Shown one piece after another: positions 32,879-40,107 of a stretch of DNA of 44,588 nucleotides. How positions within the stretch are numbered: position 1 is the first letter of the stretch; the number at the start of each line of letters is the position of its first letter. The DNA comes from an uncultured Lachnospiraceae bacterium (GTDB lineage Bacteria; Bacillota; Clostridia; Lachnospirales; Lachnospiraceae), in contig CAJTTT010000025.1 in NCBI GenBank assembly GCA_910579285.1, positions 1,975 through 46,562 on the forward strand, given 5' to 3'. A program made the position numbers and the translations under genes. The notes beneath the pieces were generated by a model that was given only the letters and a program-made list of their open reading frames with translations, searched no databases and was not told where the DNA came from.

Positions 32879-34153
32879 ATGACGGATAAGAGGATTTACT
32901 TAGACAATGCGGCCACCACGAGAGTGGCTGAGGAGGTATTGCAGGAGATGCTGCCCTGTTTCCGGGAATCCTACGCAAACCCTTCGGCAATTTACGGCTT
33001 CGCGGGGGAGGCCAAAAAGGCGGTAGGGATTGCCAGAGAGCGGGCGGCATCGCTGATCGGGGCGAAGCCGAACGAGATTTATTTCACGGCGGGCGGCAGT
33101 GAATCTGACAACTGGGCGGTCCGCGCTGTGGCGGAGGGACTTGGCGGCAAAGGCAGACATATCATCACAAGTAAGATCGAGCATCACGCTGTACTGCACA
33201 CCTGTCAGTATTTGGAAAAGCAGGGATACGAGGTGACCTATCTGGATACGGACGAGGAGGGGAAGGTTTCGCCGGAGGCGTTGGAAAAAGCGATCCGCCC
33301 GGATACCATACTGATTTCTGTGATGGCGGCGAACAATGAGATCGGCACCATAGAACCGATTGCCAGAATCGGCGGGATTGCCCATGAGAGGGGTGTGCTT
33401 TTTCATACGGACGCGGTGCAGGCCTATGGGCATATCCCGCTTCATGTGGAGGAGATGCATATTGACCTGCTGTCCGCCAGCGGGCACAAGCTGTACGGGC
33501 CAAAGGGGGTGGGAATCCTCTATTGCCGGGAGAATCTGCGGCTTGCACCGCTGCTTCACGGCGGCGCGCAGGAGAGAGGCCGCAGGGCAGGTACCTTAAA
33601 TGTGCCGGGGATCGTAGGGTTTGGAAAGGCGGCGGCCTTGGCGGGAGAAACCATGCAGGAGAGAGGGGCCAGGGAAATGGCTCTGCGGGATTATCTGATT
33701 GACAGGGTGCTGGCGGAGATTCCTTATGCCAGACTGAACGGGCCGAGACAGGACAGGCTGCCGGGCAGCGCCCACTTCTGCTTCCGATTTATAGAGGGAG
33801 AATCTCTGTTGATCTTATTAGATCAGAAGGGGATCTGCGGTTCCAGCGGGTCGGCCTGCACCTCGGGGGCGCTGGATCCGTCCCATGTGCTCCTTGCGAT
33901 CGGCCTGCCCCATGAGATCGCCCACGGGTCGCTCAGGCTGACGCTGTCGGCGGAAAACACAAGGGAGGAAATAGACAGGACTGTGGAGACGCTGAAGGAG
34001 ATTGTGGGGCGGCTGCGGGATATGTCTCCGCTGTATGAGGATTTTGTAAGCGGAATCGAGCTACACTTCGGCACAGATGAAAGAAGGAAAAATGACAGAC
34101 AACGGAAAGGCAGAGAGAAAAATGTACAGCGAAAAAGTGATGGATCATTTTAA
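32879..34153 (+). CDS. Cysteine desulfurase (NifS/IscS family)
   Basis: This enzyme takes sulfur from cysteine and passes it as persulfide for iron-sulfur cluster assembly. YLDNAATT at the start, HHAV (cofactor-stacking His), the pyridoxal phosphate lysine K204 in SGHKLYGPKG, and the mobile-loop C327 in SSGSACTSG are all present, and match the NifS-like group of Firmicutes. At 424 residues it is longer than usual: the last 28 or so residues are very basic (RRKNDRQRKGREKN) and overlap the scaffold gene in another frame, so the extension may be a recent stop-codon loss. It is paired with the NifU-type scaffold, as in other clostridia. Confidence 0.93.
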   Translation: MTDKRIYLDNAATTRVAEEVLQEMLPCFRESYANPSAIYGFAGEAKKAVGIARERAASLIGAKPNEIYFTAGGSESDNWAVRAVAEGLGGKGRHIITSKIEHHAVLHTCQYLEKQGYEVTYLDTDEEGKVSPEALEKAIRPDTILISVMAANNEIGTIEPIARIGGIAHERGVLFHTDAVQAYGHIPLHVEEMHIDLLSASGHKLYGPKGVGILYCRENLRLAPLLHGGAQERGRRAGTLNVPGIVGFGKAAALAGETMQERGAREMALRDYLIDRVLAEIPYARLNGPRQDRLPGSAHFCFRFIEGESLLILLDQKGICGSSGSACTSGALDPSHVLLAIGLPHEIAHGSLRLTLSAENTREEIDRTVETLKEIVGRLRDMSPLYEDFVSGIELHFGTDERRKNDRQRKGREKNVQRKSDGSF

Positions 34154-34538
34154 CAATCCAAGAAATATGGGTGAAATAGAAAATCCCAGCGGTGTCGGCA
34201 CCGTGGGCAATGCCAAATGCGGCGACATCATGCGCATCTATCTGGATGTGGATGAGGCGGGGATCATACGCGACGTGAAGTTCAAGACTTTCGGCTGCGG
34301 CGCGGCGGTGGCGACCAGCAGCATGGCGACAGAACTGGTGAAGGGAAAGACGGTGGAGGAGGCTTTACAGGTGACGAACAAAGCGGTGATGGAGGCGCTG
34401 GACGGTCTCCCGCCTGTGAAGGTGCACTGTTCCCTTCTGGCGGAGGAGGCCATCCATGCGGCGCTCTGGGATTACGCGAACAGGCAGGGGATCGTGATTG
34501 AAGGGTTGAAGGAACCCGTGGCGGATATCACGGCCTGA
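34092..34538 (+). CDS. NifU/IscU-type iron-sulfur scaffold
   Basis: The 148-residue protein has the three cluster-binding cysteines of the IscU fold: C43 in NAKCGD, C69 in FGCGAA and C113 in HCSLLAEEAI. MYSEKVMDHFNNPRNMG is the typical start of this family, so translation may begin either at ATG 34092 (AGAAGGA upstream, 5 bases) or at ATG 34122. It accepts sulfur from the desulfurase encoded just before, whose end it overlaps by 62 bases (or 32 with the later start). Confidence 0.9.
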   Translation: MTDNGKAERKMYSEKVMDHFNNPRNMGEIENPSGVGTVGNAKCGDIMRIYLDVDEAGIIRDVKFKTFGCGAAVATSSMATELVKGKTVEEALQVTNKAVMEALDGLPPVKVHCSLLAEEAIHAALWDYANRQGIVIEGLKEPVADITA

Positions 34539-34559
34539 GGAGAACGCCGGATAGCCACA

Positions 34560-34598
34560 GCGGGGCGGCTTCGAGAAGAAGTCTCTGAGCTGCCCCGC
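34560..34598. terminator. Hairpin between convergent genes
   Basis: GCGGGGCGGCT (34560-34570) pairs with AGCTGCCCCGC (34588-34598), with one G-T pair, between the scaffold gene and the convergent anti-sigma-like gene. No T-run follows on either strand, so it may be a weak bidirectional barrier. Confidence 0.45.
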
Positions 34599-34618
34599 AA
34601 ATCCAGTTCACGCATCCA

Positions 34619-35185
34619 TTACCTTACATCGCCGGCATGTTCTGCTTCCCGCACCGTGGTGACCTGCCGCACGCCGGGCAGCTGGCTGATGCGGTCGCGC
34701 ACAGCCTGGGTGTCGGCGTTCATGCGGACGCTTACCCGGTAGTTGAAAGAGTCCGCCAGCGGATTTTCGCTAAAAGCTTCGGTCAGTTCCGTCATCTCCC
34801 CGCCGTTCTCGTCAGTAAAATAGGCGGCTTTAAACTCTTCCCAAGCCTTGTCACCGCTGACATACTGCAGAGAGACAGACTGGCAGTCAGAAATCTCACA
34901 TATCCCGGAAATTTCCTGACCTATACGGTCAATATCTTTCTGGGACAAATCCGCATCCATAAAGACCGCAAGCTGCTTTTCCTGATAGATATTGTAGGCA
35001 AGGGAAGTGGAGCCGACTGCACAGATACAGAGGAGCGCAGCGGCGGCAGCGCAGAGCCTGCGGCAGCGGCCGTAGCGGCTGATCTGTCTTTTCGAGGAGC
35101 GCATACAGTTTTCGCTCAGGGCGTCCGCCATTTCGGACGGCATGGTGAGGGCTGTTTTTATTTGTAACATATCTTTTTCGTTCAT
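34619..35185 (-). CDS. Putative anti-sigma factor with FtsX-like outer domain
   Basis: The 188-residue protein has a 43-residue cytoplasmic start, one membrane helix (about 44-63) and an outer domain. The latter resembles the FtsX extracellular domain: YVSGDKAWEEF (108-118) matches the conserved V-S-x-x-x-A-x-x-x-F block, NPLADSF (141-147) matches NPLP-S, and LPGVRQV (169-175) matches the G-V-x-x-V strand. It lies 33 bases after an ECF sigma factor gene on the same strand, the standard place for an anti-sigma factor; the short N-terminus would bind the sigma. No zinc anti-sigma (HxxxCxxC) motif is seen. GGAGG is 8 bases before the ATG. The anti-sigma role is inferred from position and topology. 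Confidence 0.6.
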   Translation of the reverse strand: MNEKDMLQIKTALTMPSEMADALSENCMRSSKRQISRYGRCRRLCAAAAALLCICAVGSTSLAYNIYQEKQLAVFMDADLSQKDIDRIGQEISGICEISDCQSVSLQYVSGDKAWEEFKAAYFTDENGGEMTELTEAFSENPLADSFNYRVSVRMNADTQAVRDRISQLPGVRQVTTVREAEHAGDVR

Positions 35186-35218
35186 TGTGTGACCTCCTGT
35201 TCTTATTCATGTCTGATT

Positions 35219-35713
35219 TTACGGTTCTTTTGAAACAATTTTCCTGCAGGACTCCAGTTCCAGTTTCAGCGCGTCCCTGGCCCGCTGCAGCCTCTTTTTG
35301 ACGGCGCTTTCCGATAATCCAAGGATTTCCCCGGTTTCTTTCACCGAATACCCTTCAAAGTAGTGCAGGATCAGCACGGTTTTCCATTTGGCGGGCAGGG
35401 CGTACAGCTCCTGTATGTGCGGTTTTTCCGGCGCAGACAGGCATTCCCGGAGTGGTTCCAGTTCCATGTAAGCGTTCCGCTTCCGAAAGCGCAGGCAGTC
35501 CATGCAGCAGTTCGTGGTGACCCGCAGAAGCCAGGCTTTCTCGTGCTCCCCGGATGCAAAGGCAGGCGCTTTTTCCAGATAACGCAGCAGCGTTTCCTGC
35601 AGGGCGTCCTGCACATCATGGGGATTGCCCAGAAGCAGATAGGCAGTGCGGTAGAGCATATTGCCATAGACCGCCAGGATGCGTCGGATTTCAGGTTCAC
35701 TCTTTTTGGCCAA
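35219..35713 (-). CDS. ECF-type RNA polymerase sigma factor
   Basis: The 164-residue protein has region 2 (about 15-80, with YRTAYLLLGNPHDVQDALQETLLRYL and AWLLRVTTNCCMDCLRFRKR) and region 4 (about 105-155, with LPAKWKTVLILHYFEGYSVKETGEILGLSESAVKKRLQRARDAL, the helix-turn-helix that reads the -35). It lacks region 3, as normal for the ECF class. The start is taken as TTG at 35713 because AAGGAGGGG lies just before it; an in-frame ATG at 35797 would add residues unlike any sigma factor. It is divergent from the permease operon at 35984, which is a natural target. Confidence 0.9.
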   Translation of the reverse strand: MAKKSEPEIRRILAVYGNMLYRTAYLLLGNPHDVQDALQETLLRYLEKAPAFASGEHEKAWLLRVTTNCCMDCLRFRKRNAYMELEPLRECLSAPEKPHIQELYALPAKWKTVLILHYFEGYSVKETGEILGLSESAVKKRLQRARDALKLELESCRKIVSKEP

Positions 35714-35765
35714 GCCGTTTTCCCCTCCTTTTTCTTTTGGTATGATTATGCAGACAGGAAACCGT

Positions 35766-35825
35766 GGCAGCCGGAAAATAGGAGAAGGCTGCCGCACTTC
35801 CTTGAGAAGCTTCTCACCTTATATA
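35766..35825 (-). promoter_or_regulatory. Sigma-gene leader: hairpins and a weak promoter
   Basis: On the minus strand a TGTCAC / TATATA pair (19-base spacer; the -10 lies at 35820-35825) is a possible promoter. Downstream, GAGAAGCTTCTC (35804-35815) is a perfect 12-base palindrome and GGCAGCC (35766-35772) pairs with GGCTGCC (35787-35793). These would lie in the leader of the sigma gene. Confidence 0.35.
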
Positions 35826-35937
35826 CGGAGCTGGATAGGAAAAGGTGACAGCAGCTCATAAAAAAGACAGCGTTTTGTGCAGAAACCGTTGACATGTGCC
35901 GGAAAGCACTCTTGCAATGCATGTCCCGAGAGATATA

Positions 35938-35946
35938 TGATATAGT
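35938..35946 (+). promoter_or_regulatory. Promoter of the FtsX-like permease operon
   Basis: TGA-TATAGT is an extended -10, 38 bases before the start of the first permease. A TTGACA at 35889-35894 is too far away for it. GAAACCGTT at 35882 recalls the GAAAC/AAC -35 core of ECF promoters, but no matching -10 could be assigned. Confidence 0.4.
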
Positions 35947-35983
35947 AGAGGTAAGAGAAAAACAAGAGGATGGGGGGAATGGA

Positions 35984-37204
35984 ATGTTTTCTTATGTATG
36001 TTGCAGTATCAAGAGAAGGAAGACGCAAAATCTGGTCACTGTCGGGATCAGCGTTATGCTGGTGCTTCTGCTGAACCTGTATTTCGGGAGCATCCGCAGT
36101 TACCAGACACAGTTGGCGGATCTTTCGGAGAATGTGCCGATCTTCTGTCAGATTACCAATCTGAATGGAACAATGGGGAACGAACTGTTTATTTCGGAAC
36201 AGATCGTGGAGTCGCTGGAGCAGTCCGCCTATGTGAAAGACTTGTCTTACATGACTGTCGTTATGGCGGGTGAGGGAGATTTTAAAGAAATCGAATATTC
36301 CAAATATCTGAATCTCTATGTGGTCGGCGCGAACGATGTGGAGGCGGTCGGGGAGATGACAGCCGACATGTTCAGCCTGGATGAGCAGAGTCTGGACGAG
36401 CTGCTTGCCTCGGACAGGATGGAGTGTATCGTGAACGAGGAGGCGCTCAAAAAACGTGGATGGGAGATCGGTGACAGGATTACCTTGAAATGCTATTACT
36501 ACGATCCTGCCAGCGAGTTTCAAAAAATACAACTGCATTCTATGGGCGGGACGGCGGATGTGACCATTGTGGGAACGATGAAAGAAACGGAGGGAAAGAC
36601 CAATGCCATCCAGACGGATATCATCATTCCGGGCAGGGCATCGAGGAATCTCTTTGCGCAGTTTGGACTGAAGTTTTTTGCGGATACGGTTACCTTTCAT
36701 GTGAACAATCCTCTGGATCTGAATGGATTTAAGGAGGAAATGCAGGATATCGGACTGATGGAGATCGTCCCGGAGGCGGAGAGCTCTTACACAGGGTATG
36801 CGCTGGTTGTCCGAGATGCCGATTTTATCGCCAGCGCCACGCATCTGCGGCATTCCACGGAGCTGATGCAGTCGTTCCTGCCGGTGGTGTGCATACTGGT
36901 GCTGCTGATCGGCTATGTGGTGAGTTATCTGGCCGGCAACAGCAGGCGGGAGGAGTTTACGCTGATGCGCCTGCAGGGTGCGAAGAAGCTTCCGGCGGCG
37001 TTTCTGTTCCTGGCAGAGCAGATGATTCTGGTTCTGATCGGGAATGTGGCGGGAGATGTGCTGGTGCTGCCGGCATCATCGTCGTTATCGGGAATACTTG
37101 CCGTAAACGGCGTGTTACTGACCGCCTATCTGATCGGCGCGGCGGGGGCCTACGGGCGGATGAGTATGGGAAGTGTGGTGTATCTGCTGTCGGCGCAGCA
37201 GTAA
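35984..37204 (+). CDS. FtsX-like ABC permease subunit 1
   Basis: The 406-residue membrane protein has an N-terminal helix (about 15-36), an extracellular domain of about 260 residues, and three helices at the end (about 300-320, 340-360, 368-392). This matches the MacB/FtsX (type VII) permease topology, which converts ATP binding inside the cell into work outside. The cytoplasmic loop RREEFTLMRLQGAKK after the second helix is the family's coupling segment. The ATG at 35984 is preceded by AGAGGATGGGGGG; the longer reading from 35894 crosses the promoter. It is followed by a short open frame and a second permease, but no ATPase gene. Confidence 0.8.
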   Translation: MFSYVCCSIKRRKTQNLVTVGISVMLVLLLNLYFGSIRSYQTQLADLSENVPIFCQITNLNGTMGNELFISEQIVESLEQSAYVKDLSYMTVVMAGEGDFKEIEYSKYLNLYVVGANDVEAVGEMTADMFSLDEQSLDELLASDRMECIVNEEALKKRGWEIGDRITLKCYYYDPASEFQKIQLHSMGGTADVTIVGTMKETEGKTNAIQTDIIIPGRASRNLFAQFGLKFFADTVTFHVNNPLDLNGFKEEMQDIGLMEIVPEAESSYTGYALVVRDADFIASATHLRHSTELMQSFLPVVCILVLLIGYVVSYLAGNSRREEFTLMRLQGAKKLPAAFLFLAEQMILVLIGNVAGDVLVLPASSSLSGILAVNGVLLTAYLIGAAGAYGRMSMGSVVYLLSAQQ

Positions 37205-37220
37205 AAAGGGGGAGAAACAA

Positions 37221-37292
37221 ATGGGGAAAATAAGAGCTGCGGATGTGGTCTACGGGATGTTAGACGGACGCTTGGAGGTGGTGCGCGGATGA
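37221..37292 (+). pseudogene. 23-codon stub of a MacB/LolD-type ABC ATPase
   Basis: A GGGGGAGAAA ribosome binding site and ATG open a frame of only 23 codons. Its pattern, I-R-A-x-D-V-V-Y, then DGRLEVVRG, resembles the beginning of MacB/LolD ATPases (dVxkxY...g...vlrgvs). It stops exactly at the overlapping ATGA that starts the second permease. A clean loss of the ATPase body between its first codons and the next gene would leave this. It could also be a small leader peptide. Confidence 0.4.
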
Positions 37293-39160
37293 GAAACAGT
37301 TTGAAGCAGATGATGCGCACCCCTGTGCGCACGGTACTTTTTCTGGGGCTGATGGTGTTTGCGGCGCTTCTGATGACGCTCGGCGCCAGCATCTGGATGA
37401 AAGGGACGCAGACGATGGCGCAGTACGAGGATCGTTTTATGACCATTGGGACCGTGCGGCAGATACCGGACTCTTTTGAACAGCAGCTGATCTGGAACGC
37501 GGAGACGAAGGATTATGATGTGCGCAAACGTGGGCAGTACAGCGATTACTATACGCCGGAAGATCTGCTTTTTCCCGGAGCGGAATATCTTGCCGAGCCG
37601 GAGCAGCGGGCGTTTTATATTTCTTACCAGCCGGATTATCTGACGACATATGTGAGTATGAATCCGAATGCGATCGGCTGGGCTGCTTTTATTGCGGAGT
37701 TTTCTCCTATGGAGGATGCGATGCTGGACGAGTCGGTGCCGATCCAGATCACGAAAGTGATCGGCGGAGATCCCCAATTGGAGGGCATTGTGGATTACTT
37801 ATGTGACCACCGCAATCCCAATCCGGGGATGATTTATAAGGATAAGACTTATGTGGCGATGCTGGGGCATCAGGCTACTTATATACACGGCAAAGTCTAT
37901 GAGGAGAAGATGCAGTCAAAAAGCGAGGTGTATATCGGTCTGGAAATGGTGCCGTATTCGCTGGAATCTGAAATTTTTCTGCCGGACGGAAGCCAGCCGG
38001 AGGACGCATACCGGGACGGGCCGAAGATCTTTGAAGTCACCGACGGGTTTTACGAGACGGAAGCGGGACGCAGAATTTTAAATCTGGCGCAGACGGGACA
38101 AATCTATAAGTACTGTCAGCCGGTTACGGGCACGAACAAGACCTCTCTTCTGATGCCCTTCTATAACGGGCAGTGTTTTCTCACCGAAGGCAGGGATATC
38201 AGCGAGGAGGAATATGCGGACGGCAGTAAGGTGTGCCTTGCGCCCAAAACTTTTATGGAGAACAACGGGCTGTCCCTTGGCGATGCGGTGAAGGTGCAGC
38301 TTCTGTATACGGACAGGCGGTTGAATGCAGGGCAGCGGTTCACGCTGGACGGAGGTATCGGTTTTTATTCCGGGCTGGTGTCGCCCGACGGCAGTTCCCT
38401 CGAAGTCTTTGAGACTTCCGAGTATACGGTGGTCGGGATTTATGACGTCACTTTCAGCGGCACGGACAGTATCTTTGATCCGGGGGCGGATGAGCTGATC
38501 GTGCCGCTGGAATCCATCGAGGCGCGCCACGGTATGAATCTGGTAGCCTACGGCCCCATGACGGACGCCACCGCCTCCTTTCAGATACCAAACGGCGGCA
38601 TCGACAACTTCCTGAAAGGCTGGGCGGAGCACGGCACGGACAAGCTGGCGTTTACGTTCTATGACAAGGGGTATTCCAAGCTCAAGGAGGGAATCGACAA
38701 TATGAAAGTCATCTCCTTTGTACTGTTTGCGGCGGGAGTGGTTTTGACAGCGCTTTTACTGTTCTTTTTCAGCCACCTCTTTATTACGAAACAGGCACAG
38801 CGGACGGCCATTGAGCGGTCTCTCGGCATGCGCAAGGAGGCGTGCCGTTTAGCCATGCTCTCGGGCTTTGCCCTGTTAGTTCTGCTGGGGAGCATTGCAG
38901 GTGCGGCGGCAGGCTATCGGATCTCCGACAGGATTTCTGCGGCAAGTGCGGGGGAGACTTACTATGAGACGACCTATACGGCGGGTCTGACTAATACGGT
39001 CAATAATGTCGAGGTGGAGGAGGCTGCGGTCAGCGGTATGCCGGCGTTATTCTGCACCCTGTCGATTGTGGCAGCAGGCGTGGGGATTGCATGGGTCAAG
39101 ATGAATAAGAGCCTGAAGAGGGAGCCGATGCGGCTGTTAGCGGAACGGGCGGAGGAATAG
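37289..39160 (+). CDS. FtsX-like ABC permease subunit 2
   Basis: The 623-residue protein has a first helix at about 15-37, an extracellular domain of about 430 residues, and three closing helices (about 473-497, 528-550, 586-605). The loop KQAQRTAIERSLGMRKEA between the second and third helices is the typical coupling segment of FtsX-like permeases (RxxExxxxRxLG). It follows the ATPase stub and the first permease, and ends 33 bases before the inositol-monophosphatase gene. Pairs of unlike permeases in this family normally share one MacB/LolD-type ATPase; the missing one could be encoded elsewhere. Confidence 0.8.
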   Translation: MRNSLKQMMRTPVRTVLFLGLMVFAALLMTLGASIWMKGTQTMAQYEDRFMTIGTVRQIPDSFEQQLIWNAETKDYDVRKRGQYSDYYTPEDLLFPGAEYLAEPEQRAFYISYQPDYLTTYVSMNPNAIGWAAFIAEFSPMEDAMLDESVPIQITKVIGGDPQLEGIVDYLCDHRNPNPGMIYKDKTYVAMLGHQATYIHGKVYEEKMQSKSEVYIGLEMVPYSLESEIFLPDGSQPEDAYRDGPKIFEVTDGFYETEAGRRILNLAQTGQIYKYCQPVTGTNKTSLLMPFYNGQCFLTEGRDISEEEYADGSKVCLAPKTFMENNGLSLGDAVKVQLLYTDRRLNAGQRFTLDGGIGFYSGLVSPDGSSLEVFETSEYTVVGIYDVTFSGTDSIFDPGADELIVPLESIEARHGMNLVAYGPMTDATASFQIPNGGIDNFLKGWAEHGTDKLAFTFYDKGYSKLKEGIDNMKVISFVLFAAGVVLTALLLFFFSHLFITKQAQRTAIERSLGMRKEACRLAMLSGFALLVLLGSIAGAAAGYRISDRISAASAGETYYETTYTAGLTNTVNNVEVEEAAVSGMPALFCTLSIVAAGVGIAWVKMNKSLKREPMRLLAERAEE

Positions 39161-39193
39161 AGCGATAATGTGAAGGAAAGGAAGGAAAAGATA

Positions 39194-39952
39194 ATGGAAC
39201 TGCAGGAGATCATTGCGCTGGTAAAGGAGACGAAGGCCTTTGTGGGAAACAGGGAGAGGGCCGGGCATATCAAGACCAAGGGGCGTGCGGACTATGTGAC
39301 CCAGGTGGACACCGACATCCAGAACTTTCTGGCAAGAGAGCTGGGAAGTCGTTTTCCCGCCATCCAGTTTCTGGGGGAGGAAGAGGGGCTGCATGAGATG
39401 TCCGGGGACACTTACTGGATTCTTGATCCCATAGACGGCACGACCAACCTGATCCATGACTATCAGCACAGCATGGTTTCGCTGGCGCTTTATGAAAAAG
39501 GGGAGATTACGCTTGGCATTGTTTACGATCCCTTCCGGGAGGAGGTCTATCACGCGCAGAAAGGGAAGGGCAGCTTTCTGAATGGCTTCCCTATTCATGT
39601 CTCGGAGGCCGAAACGCTGAGCGAGACGATGATTGCGGCAGGCACTTCGCCCTATGACAGGGAGTTGGCGGAAGAGAACTTTAAACGGATCCGGCGCGTG
39701 TTTGACAGCACACAGGATATCCGCAGGACGGGCACCGCGGCGATGGATCTGGTCTATGTGGCCTGCGGCCGCACCGGGGGATTCTTTGAGCCGCGTCTGA
39801 GTCCGTGGGATTTTGCGGCCGGTATGCTTTTGGTCAACGAGGCGGGCGGACAGGTGACGGACTTTGCGGGCAAACCGCTGGATTTTTCGAAGCGGGGAAG
39901 CGTGGTGGCATCCAACGGGAAAATCCATGAGGAGCTGCGGAGACTATTGTAA
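39194..39952 (+). CDS. Inositol monophosphatase-family phosphatase
   Basis: The 252-residue enzyme has the magnesium-dependent phosphatase motifs GEEE (61-64), DPIDGTTN (78-85) and WDFAAG (about 198-203), which bind two or three metals and the phosphate. Family members remove phosphate from inositol-1-phosphate, 3'-phosphoadenosine phosphate (CysQ) or fructose-1,6-bisphosphate; the substrate is not evident. It is cytoplasmic. AAGGAAAAG precedes the ATG at 39194; an upstream GTG at 39170 is less likely. Confidence 0.9.
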   Translation: MELQEIIALVKETKAFVGNRERAGHIKTKGRADYVTQVDTDIQNFLARELGSRFPAIQFLGEEEGLHEMSGDTYWILDPIDGTTNLIHDYQHSMVSLALYEKGEITLGIVYDPFREEVYHAQKGKGSFLNGFPIHVSEAETLSETMIAAGTSPYDRELAEENFKRIRRVFDSTQDIRRTGTAAMDLVYVACGRTGGFFEPRLSPWDFAAGMLLVNEAGGQVTDFAGKPLDFSKRGSVVASNGKIHEELRRLL

Positions 39953-40021
39953 GTTGAAAAATAAGGCGGATTGTTTCCGACGTGTGTCATCGCCGCAAAT
40001 TCATTTGGCATGGAGGTTGGT

Positions 40022-40074
40022 TTGACAGGAAAACATGGGAATTTGCTTATAAATAACGGGCGATATGCTATAAG
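40022..40074 (+). promoter_or_regulatory. Promoter region of the alpha-glucosidase gene
   Basis: TTGACA (40022-40027) with TATAAA (40048-40053) has a 20-base spacer, longer than ideal. TGC-TATAAG (40066-40074) is an independent extended -10 nearer the gene. One or both may be used. Confidence 0.5.
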
Positions 40075-40107
40075 AAAAGGAAGGGAAAGAGAGGAGAACA
40101 GAGTCAT

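Noticed and set aside
35714..35797. N-terminal extension of the ECF sigma factor
   Set aside because: The extra 28 residues are unlike any sigma factor and overlap the ribosome binding site of the TTG start.
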